Shown here piece after piece: positions 8,603 to 13,128 of a stretch of 13,128 nt of DNA. The DNA is from Spongospora subterranea (lineage: Eukaryota; Endomyxa; Phytomyxea; Plasmodiophorida; Plasmodiophoridae). Location of the stretch: the NCBI GenBank assembly GCA_900404475.1, contig OUQQ01000569.1, forward strand, positions 1 to 13,128. The letters are read 5' to 3'. The stretch's first letter is position 1, and every line of letters starts with the position of its first letter. Below the pieces are notes generated by a model that made no database searches, was not told where the DNA came from, and was given only the letters and a program-made list of their open reading frames with translations. The position numbers were made by a program, and so were the translations under genes.

Positions 8603-8884
8603 CTAATCCCAGGCGTTAATGTTGACAAGAGCCGTCAACAACATTGAAGCATTACCATCGATGTTTAAATCAGGACCGTCCATGTGTCCAAGAATCTGCT
8701 GTGACACATTCTCTATGGTCGTGAGCTCTTCCTAACAATTGATATTAGATTGCTTTTCAGATATCCCTCAAAAATTGTAGGTGGTTCAATCGATTTCAAT
8801 TCGTATTTAATTGGCGTTGCCAGTAGTTTCCGCATCGTGTTCTACCTCCACATCGATCATATAAGCATGCCCAGCGCAGCCCAT
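8603..8884 (-). CDS. Proposed two-exon gene for a 55-residue protein
   Basis: Exon 1 is 8884-8846 (13 codons, beginning MGCAGHAYM) and ends GAG|gtagaa. Exon 2 is 8731-8603, after the acceptor tcaattgttag. Both sides of the 114-nt intron are phase 0, and the join reads DVE then EELTTIENV. Exon 2 continues acidic and helical (SQQILGHMDG, DLNIDGNASM) and ends LLTALVNINAWD before TAG. The conceptual protein is acidic, without a signal or membrane segment. I do not recognise it. The exon 2 frame is far more protein-like than its neighbours, but exon 1 is short and could be replaced by another upstream exon. It lies 150 bases upstream of the SEH1 start on the same strand and divergent from MKS1, 98 bases from its ATG. 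It was easily missed because each exon is too short to stand out. Confidence 0.45.
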
Positions 8885-8965
8885 GTATCACCTGCTCGTT
8901 TTTGGTCGGTCACCTTCACAGTCTTGCTTTCTGCCGTCGTCTTCATTATCACCGGACCACAAGTT

Positions 8966-8979
8966 TCATTCCGTTTGTC
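8966..8979 (+). promoter_or_regulatory. Inr-like element before MKS1
   Basis: TCATTCC at 8966-8972 followed by G and TTTGTC fits the initiator pattern YCAYTYY with a following T-rich element, resembling the oomycete Inr plus flanking element. It lies only 11 bases before the ATG, so any 5' UTR would be very short. This is a motif match only. Confidence 0.3.
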
Positions 8980-8982
8980 GCG

Positions 8983-11468
8983 ATGCAGCAGCGTCGTACC
9001 AACCCGTCCATGATACCGCACCGGTACTTCACCCAGGACCCGATAGATAATCTTCTGATCCGGGTTACGCTGAAGAAGTCTCGGAACCAATCTGATTTAG
9101 TCTCGGCTGGTCGAACAACATTCAAGGCCCTGATGTTGAAATTGAAACGCCAGCGCCGCATGAAAGCGGAGCTGGAGGCTAGCCCGACGCCGTTGCTAAT
9201 TACCGCGCCGACGAAGCCACAGACGATTTCAGGGGCCGAGCCGCCAGTTTTGACCCCACATCTTTCAGGTTTTACTTTACCGCAGCTGAAAGAAGTTCGA
9301 TATGATCTTGTCAAACCTGAAACCGATTTTGATTGATTGATCAGGCTGTTTTGGAGAAGACATTTTCTTGGCAACAGAAGGTTTACACTGCGCGGTAAGA
9401 ACAATGTCGCACCGTGTTTTTGGTCAATTAAAAGTTGTTTCATACACAGGGAAGTTTTGTGCAAATGCCACAATAAACATGTGTCTAAGTCGTTGATTGA
9501 CCGAACCTATGAAGCCGATATTCGCGCTCTTATGAAGACCGCCTATAAATCCGAGGAGACCGAGTCTGCTTCCCGGTCTCATATATTGCAGCAAGGCGGA
9601 GTCATGCTTGCGACGAAAGTCGACGTTGACGACTATGTAGCACTCCATTGAGTATTTCTTAGGGTCGCTTGACTGAGGTTTCCCATAGATTCATCCGTCG
9701 GAGTTGAAAGAGAATGTTACGACGTCTTCGAACCAATCCCTGAACGCCCTGGCGTCGAGTAAACTACTTGGAACGCGAACTAGTCGCCAAGATCGTTTCA
9801 CGAAAATGACTGTTGTAGCTTGTGTTGATCTTCCCGATCATGAATCTGACATAAAGCATTACGCCAAGGCATTCAGACCCTTACGCGTTATCTGAAACCA
9901 ACAGTTGAATCGGCGCGATTTTAGGTTCAACGGTGCGGATTCGAGCAGATTTTATATCAAATTCGTTTCTACGATAACGGAACATTCGAAATTTCTCCCC
10001 AGTTTTCAATGGGGAGACCAGACAATTCAGAGCCGCACGAGTTCCGAAGCCCTGGCGGCGTCTGGTATGAGTATTGGCTAGAAAACGTCTCCCAATCAAT
10101 CGAGAAAGAGTCAGAGCTAAACTGGAAAAAGCATCGACCCAAGCCGTCATTGGCACAAGTCAGTGGCGAAGATCTGGTTTTAATATAGATTTTCAGGTTG
10201 CTGTTCAAACTGCTTTTTTCAATTAACTGTGAAGATTACCTTATCTCAATTATTCCGAGTCGTTCGTCGTCTTGCAGGTTGTCTTTGCGTTGTATTTTTT
10301 AGTTCTTTTGCGGTTAGGGTCTCCTTCATCAATTACTTTTTTAACTATCATTGATTTTTTTGACTACCAAAAAAAATTCAGGCGTTTATTTTGTCTAAAT
10401 CAATTGCCCAGTCACGTATGGCCAATCTTCCGAATGATGGCTACATCTGTCTCAACGTGTTTGGCGAGATTCAGCAGAGTGTTGACGTACCGGGAGACAA
10501 CCTCTGGGTCATTTACCAACTTCATGTCCCTGAAGGATGGCAGTGGTCGAAGCACGATGCTAAACGGGTTGAGGCGTCCATTACTCAAATTTCTACCTCA
10601 ACCGAGTTTCAGCAACGTCGTTCGTGGGGCGTCTGGCGTCGAAAAAGGTCAGAGCTGATGCATTGTTCATAGGAGTGTGTCATTTTCAATTCCCGATTGA
10701 ATTCGAATTGACCGGAAGGACGGATTCACCGGTTTTCTCTTGGCCGACAATCTATTTCCAAGTGATGTCGACTGATTTCTGGGAATGCGACCGTGTCGAG
10801 GGATACACGTCAATTCAGGTCAGTTCAGAAACAGGTCATTCGCTTACTCGTTTTACTCTGCTGTTCCAGGTTCCGGCCATTCCAGGGTGCCATCAACTGG
10901 AAGGAAAGCTGTGGCGCCCGACCGGCACAAGCAAGGACGCCGTCAGGCGTTTCTTTCTTGGCGGTACCCCGGTCTTGAACTCTATCTTTCAAGCAGGTTT
11001 ACCACCTCAAACGGCAGAGGTTTAAAACTTCACATGAACAAATTTAGTGTTAAATGTCACGATGCCACCAAATATTGTCTTGTTTTTGGCAACACGATAC
11101 ACGTGTTTTTTCATGATTCAAAAAAAAAATAATTCGTTTTGTCAGAAAGGTATATTCAATCGGTATGGTTTTTCGACAATCGAAACCGGGTCGCTAATGT
11201 TGCGACTAAACGTCGTAATAACGGTTCCGCCACCTGCCATTGCGGAACCCATTCGTCCCGCTGCTGAACCCAGCTCCAGTCCGCTTCGAATCGCAGCTGC
11301 CGTCGACCAGACCATACAGAGAGAAAAGGCCATTCTAGACACAATTGAGGTTTGTAATTTTACTTCGACTCGTTGAGTTTTCAGCTCATTGACGTTCGTC
11401 CAGTCGCTGCGGCGATCAACACTCCCCGAACCTCAAATTCCATTGGAAAGACGATCGATTGGCGTTAA
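8983..11468 (+). CDS. MKS1: MKS1, B9-domain ciliary transition-zone protein
   Basis: MKS1 belongs to the MKS module at the ciliary transition zone, where it works with B9D1 and B9D2. Ten exons: 8983-9309, 9345-9394, 9450-9636, 9689-9886, 9925-10176, 10412-10637, 10673-10818, 10870-11019, 11146-11349, 11385-11468. The product is about 607 residues (human 559). The N-terminal QDPIDNLLIRV (18-28) matches the human start region; FSWQQK and the DDY before exon 4 also align. The B9 domain starts near residue 345 (YICLNVFGEI) and contains WPTIYFQV, DFWECDRVEGY (448-458), WRP and RRFFLGG (488-494), then NRYGF and ETGSLMLRL. A helical tail follows. Uncertain points: the exon 1 donor (9310, or 9295 giving 50 nt); the exon 6 acceptor (10412 or 10382); and whether exon 5 ends at 10176 or 10158. 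The second in-frame ATG is at 9010. Introns are 35, 55, 52, 38, about 235, 35, 51, 126 and 35 nt. Confidence 0.9.
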
Positions 11469-11916
11469 TCGACGCCTGACTATCATTCGAGCAATGGAAA
11501 CCCACAAAATCTCTTCTACTCAATAATACTTTACATTTATAAATGTCTGATTTATTAAAAGTTCCCTGCCTTGCGTTTTCAAGATACATTCAGTGTTAAC
11601 CATGGGATTTGGGAGTCGGTACAACATAACGAAATCGTGAAATGTGTTATCAAACCGCAGGTTATTCCTACCTAACAAACCCCATGGTAGCCCAGCAAGG
11701 TCAGGTATTATCAACTTCAAAACCGATAGAGGGTGTTCCGCTTTGACTATGAGAGTACAGGTGGCGTTTTGATGACACAAGTCGATTGCTTCGGGACAGA
11801 GCAGTTATTTCCTATCACAATCTGTGACGATAACGATTGTCAAACCAGCCCAATCCTGTTATTTCCGTTTTCTCATTTCGAAACAGTCTGGACTTGGCTG
11901 TAGAGACTTTTGCAGA
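11469..11916. other. Interval between MKS1 and cytochrome b5
   Basis: Apart from the minus-strand frame listed separately, this 448-base interval has no gene that I can support. An Inr-like TCATTTC lies at 11873-11879, 38 bases before the cytochrome b5 start, and a pyrimidine-rich acceptor-like sequence (gacttttgcag) ends one base before that ATG. Confidence 0.4.
11520..11780 (-). CDS. Uncharacterised 86-residue open frame
   Basis: The frame runs from an ATG at 11780 to a TGA at 11520 and stays open about eight codons further upstream (to a TAA near 11804). The product has ordinary composition with segments such as TCTLIVKAEH, LSVLKLIIPDL and ELLINQTFIN. It has no signal peptide and no motif I recognise. 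It would be convergent with MKS1 (stops 52 bases apart) and divergent from cytochrome b5. An unspliced frame of this length can arise by chance at this base composition, so support is weak. Confidence 0.28.
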   Translation of the reverse strand: MCHQNATCTLIVKAEHPLSVLKLIIPDLAGLPWGLLGRNNLRFDNTFHDFVMLYRLPNPMVNTECILKTQGRELLINQTFINVKYY

Positions 11917-12226
11917 ATGAGTGCCGCTGCCACCAAAGTCTACACCATAGAGGAGGTGAAAGCGCACAAAGCCGATATCTGGCTGGCCATCAACGGGAAC
12001 GTTTATAACTTGGCTGAGTTCAGGAAGACCCATCCAGGGGGAGCCAAGATTCTTGAAGCCCACTCTGTAAAGATATACAGGCTGTGGCTGGAAAATATTG
12101 TTTTAATGCTTTACTATGATGTTTTAGGGTACCGATGCTAGCAAGGCGTTTACTAACATTGGGCATTCAAAGAAGGTGATGACCACGATGATGCCATCCT
12201 TTATGATTGGATCTCTGGCCAAATAG
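11917..12226 (+). CDS. Small soluble cytochrome b5
   Basis: A heme-binding electron-transfer domain. Exons are 11917-12066 and 12128-12226, with a 61-nt phase-0 intron (gtaaag..ttttag), giving 82 residues. The b5 fold is clear: YTIEEV, WLAINGNVYNL (22-32), the first axial heme ligand His39 in HPGG (39-42), GTDASKAF (51-58) and the second axial ligand His63 in IGHS (61-64). It ends soon after the core (GSLAK), so it lacks the C-terminal membrane anchor of ER cytochrome b5 and should be soluble or act with a partner reductase. The start follows ttttgcag|A, which looks like a splice or trans-splice acceptor. An in-frame ATG at 11824 would add 31 residues. A canonical AATAAA lies 13 bases after the stop. 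A Ty3/gypsy remnant begins shortly downstream on the opposite strand. Confidence 0.92.
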
Positions 12227-13128
12227 AAAAAACACAGAAATAAAGTTATTTCTCTTATCTCTGTCTGTCTTCTCTCCCTCTCTCTCCTTGTTGGCACTAA
12301 AGTTGGACTCGTCATCAACAGGCATTGAGTTAGTTTCATCATCAAGTAGTTGGTTTTATGACCAACTTCAGACGGATACTCCAACAGGATGCGGACTGGA
12401 CAGGATTCGGAGCGAACTAGAGTCGTTTGTTGGAAATGTCTGGTAAGACGACCAATCGATTCACGACTTTGGACACTTTCGAAGAGTCGAAATTGGCCAA
12501 CATGTGGAACAATCGTCGCTATGCCTTGACCCACATCGCATACCAGTCGTACAATCCCAGACCGTTGCATAGGATTCCGCTCGTTCGAATTGACAATATC
12601 TTCGACTTCATAGACCCAGGGACTGATAGCGTTCGTTATCCTAAACGGCCCACGCCACTTGTGCCTCATTTTGCCACCTGGCGCCCTGTTGGAATCCGGT
12701 ACTGCTACGAGTACATATTCCCCCATTTCCATATTGATAGCATCATGTTTTCCCGATCTTTGCCTCTTTTTGCTTCTTTCACTGCTAGTTAACACTCGTG
12801 CAGTTTTGTGAAGCGTAGCAAGCGTCTTGATCAACCGATCATAGGAGTGCTCGATTTTGGCAGTAGACGGAGGCCTGGCTGGCATCGAGTCAACCACGTG
12901 AGGACGAATCACGTCCATGACAGGGTTATCAGGAGGCTGAACGGTCTTCAATTCTACAGGAGCATGATTGCCTAGCCGGGCCTGACTTCTGTGGTTGAGA
13001 GTATGCTGCACATGAACCACAAGCCAAGGCCACTGTGAGGTGTCACATCTCAATTCAAAGATTAAAGATTTTAACAAATCTTGTAGATGTCTGTTCATCA
13101 CTTCCACCGTTCCATTCGGGTAGTGTAC
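12124..13128 (-). CDS. Ty3/gypsy integrase C-terminal fragment (partial)
   Basis: The frame is open from the window edge. It begins with YPNGTVEVMNR, where Glu (codon 13102-13104) is the third acidic residue of the DDE catalytic triad; the two Asp residues lie outside. Next come SQWPWLVVHVQHTLNHR and ARLGNHAPVEL, a typical gypsy integrase core end, then a basic linker (SKKRQRS) and HKWRGPFRI followed by VYEVEDI, the GPF/Y module. No chromodomain was recognised. The style resembles oomycete gypsy integrases as I remember them. The frame has no stop of its own at the element end: it runs through the GA tract into sequence antisense to cytochrome b5 exon 2 and stops only at 12124, so roughly the last 40 codons are not element-derived. 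Apart from this lost end the frame is intact, which suggests a fairly recent copy. Confidence 0.8.
   Translation of the reverse strand, partial: VHYPNGTVEVMNRHLQDLLKSLIFELRCDTSQWPWLVVHVQHTLNHRSQARLGNHAPVELKTVQPPDNPVMDVIRPHVVDSMPARPPSTAKIEHSYDRLIKTLATLHKTARVLTSSERSKKRQRSGKHDAINMEMGEYVLVAVPDSNRAPGGKMRHKWRGPFRITNAISPWVYEVEDIVNSNERNPMQRSGIVRLVCDVGQGIATIVPHVGQFRLFESVQSRESIGRLTRHFQQTTLVRSESCPVRILLEYPSEVGHKTNYLMMKLTQCLLMTSPTLVPTRRERERRQTEIREITLFLCFFYLARDPIIKDGIIVVITFFECPMLVNALLASVP
12239..12244 (+). promoter_or_regulatory. Polyadenylation signal of cytochrome b5
   Basis: AATAAA 13 bases after the TAG, followed by T-rich sequence. This fits a very short 3' UTR. Confidence 0.6.
12246..13128 (-). mobile_element. 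3' part of a Ty3/gypsy LTR retrotransposon, continuing past the window
   Basis: The C-terminal integrase coding region of a Ty3/gypsy element, oriented right to left. It leaves the window at 13128, where the catalytic core begins. On the cytochrome b5 side no 3' LTR or target-site duplication is visible; only the GA-rich tract separates the element from the b5 polyadenylation signal. The insertion therefore appears truncated at its 3' end or diverged beyond recognition. The left boundary is approximate. Confidence 0.7.
12251..12289 (-). repeat. Purine/pyrimidine-biased simple repeat, possible polypurine tract
   Basis: The plus strand is almost pure C/T (TCTCTT, CTGTCTGTCT, CTCCCTCTCTCTCC). 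The minus strand therefore carries a GA-rich tract just beyond the conserved part of the integrase frame. That is where an LTR retroelement usually has its polypurine tract, but a plain microsatellite is equally possible. No LTR start (TG..) is evident after it. Confidence 0.5.

Noticed and set aside
8750..9013. 87-residue plus-strand frame with hydrophobic stretches
   Set aside because: It overlaps the MKS1 start in another frame and is antisense to the proposed 55-residue gene; the hydrophobic runs probably come from T-rich DNA.
8949..9473. 174-residue minus-strand frame
   Set aside because: It lies antisense to MKS1 exons 1-3, which align with the family on the plus strand.
10159..10196. 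38-nt intron gtcagt..tttcag in MKS1
   Set aside because: The size and ends look good, but the following sequence reaches a stop within ten codons in the required frame. Splicing to the B9 exon at 10382 or 10412 is needed.
11824..12141. Longer cytochrome b5 frame starting at 11824 and reading through the intron
   Set aside because: The extension has no b5 homology and an acceptor-like sequence sits just before the inner ATG. Reading through the intron loses the second heme histidine.
12251..12289. CRISPR-like or satellite array
   Set aside because: It is only a short C/T-rich simple sequence with no spacer structure.
12427..12792. 121-residue plus-strand frame
   Set aside because: It is antisense to the integrase coding frame, which carries recognisable catalytic-core and GPF/Y motifs.

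Overview
The window is eukaryotic nuclear DNA. It has a tRNA-Gly gene with a Pol III terminator, spliced genes with GT..AG introns and pyrimidine-rich acceptors, a ciliary transition-zone gene (MKS1), a nucleoporin (SEH1), a mitochondrial-type cysteinyl-tRNA synthetase (CARS2-like) and the end of a Ty3/gypsy integrase. The genome is compact: seven or more genes in 13 kb, on both strands, with introns mostly 35-130 nt. MKS1 implies that the organism makes a cilium or flagellum. The lineage is not settled. Very short introns, TTTCAG-like acceptors and AG dinucleotides directly before several start codons would suit a small-genome animal such as a nematode. The plant/protist-like F-box/LRR protein, the Inr-like TCATTYY motifs and the oomycete-like integrase would suit a flagellated protist such as an oomycete.

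Layout. 1-63: 3' part of tRNA-Gly(UCC) and its terminator (+). 245-1285: single-exon F-box-like/LRR protein (+). 1961-4054: seven-exon CARS2-like gene (+). 4272-5159: secreted Tyr/Pro/His/Asp-rich repeat protein (-), convergent with CARS2. 5160-5328: short divergent promoter with a CRE-like and an AP-1-like site. 5329 to 6019 or about 6390: tentative multi-exon, possibly single-pass membrane protein (+). 6673-8452: five-exon SEH1 (-). 8603-8884: proposed two-exon gene for a 55-residue protein (-), just upstream of SEH1 on the same strand. 8983-11468: ten-exon MKS1 (+). 11520-11780: uncharacterised open frame (-). 11917-12226: two-exon cytochrome b5 (+) with an AATAAA. About 12250-13128: Ty3/gypsy integrase end (-), leaving the window at its right edge.

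The genes do not form one pathway; they look like housekeeping and ciliary genes packed together. I inferred gene models by joining frames at GT..AG junctions and comparing them with remembered family sequences (human CARS2, SEH1L and MKS1). No transcript or database evidence was available. The CARS2, SEH1, MKS1 and cytochrome b5 models are well supported. The 5329-6390 and 8603-8884 models are proposals. I found no CRISPR array, bacterial operon signals or complete transposon.
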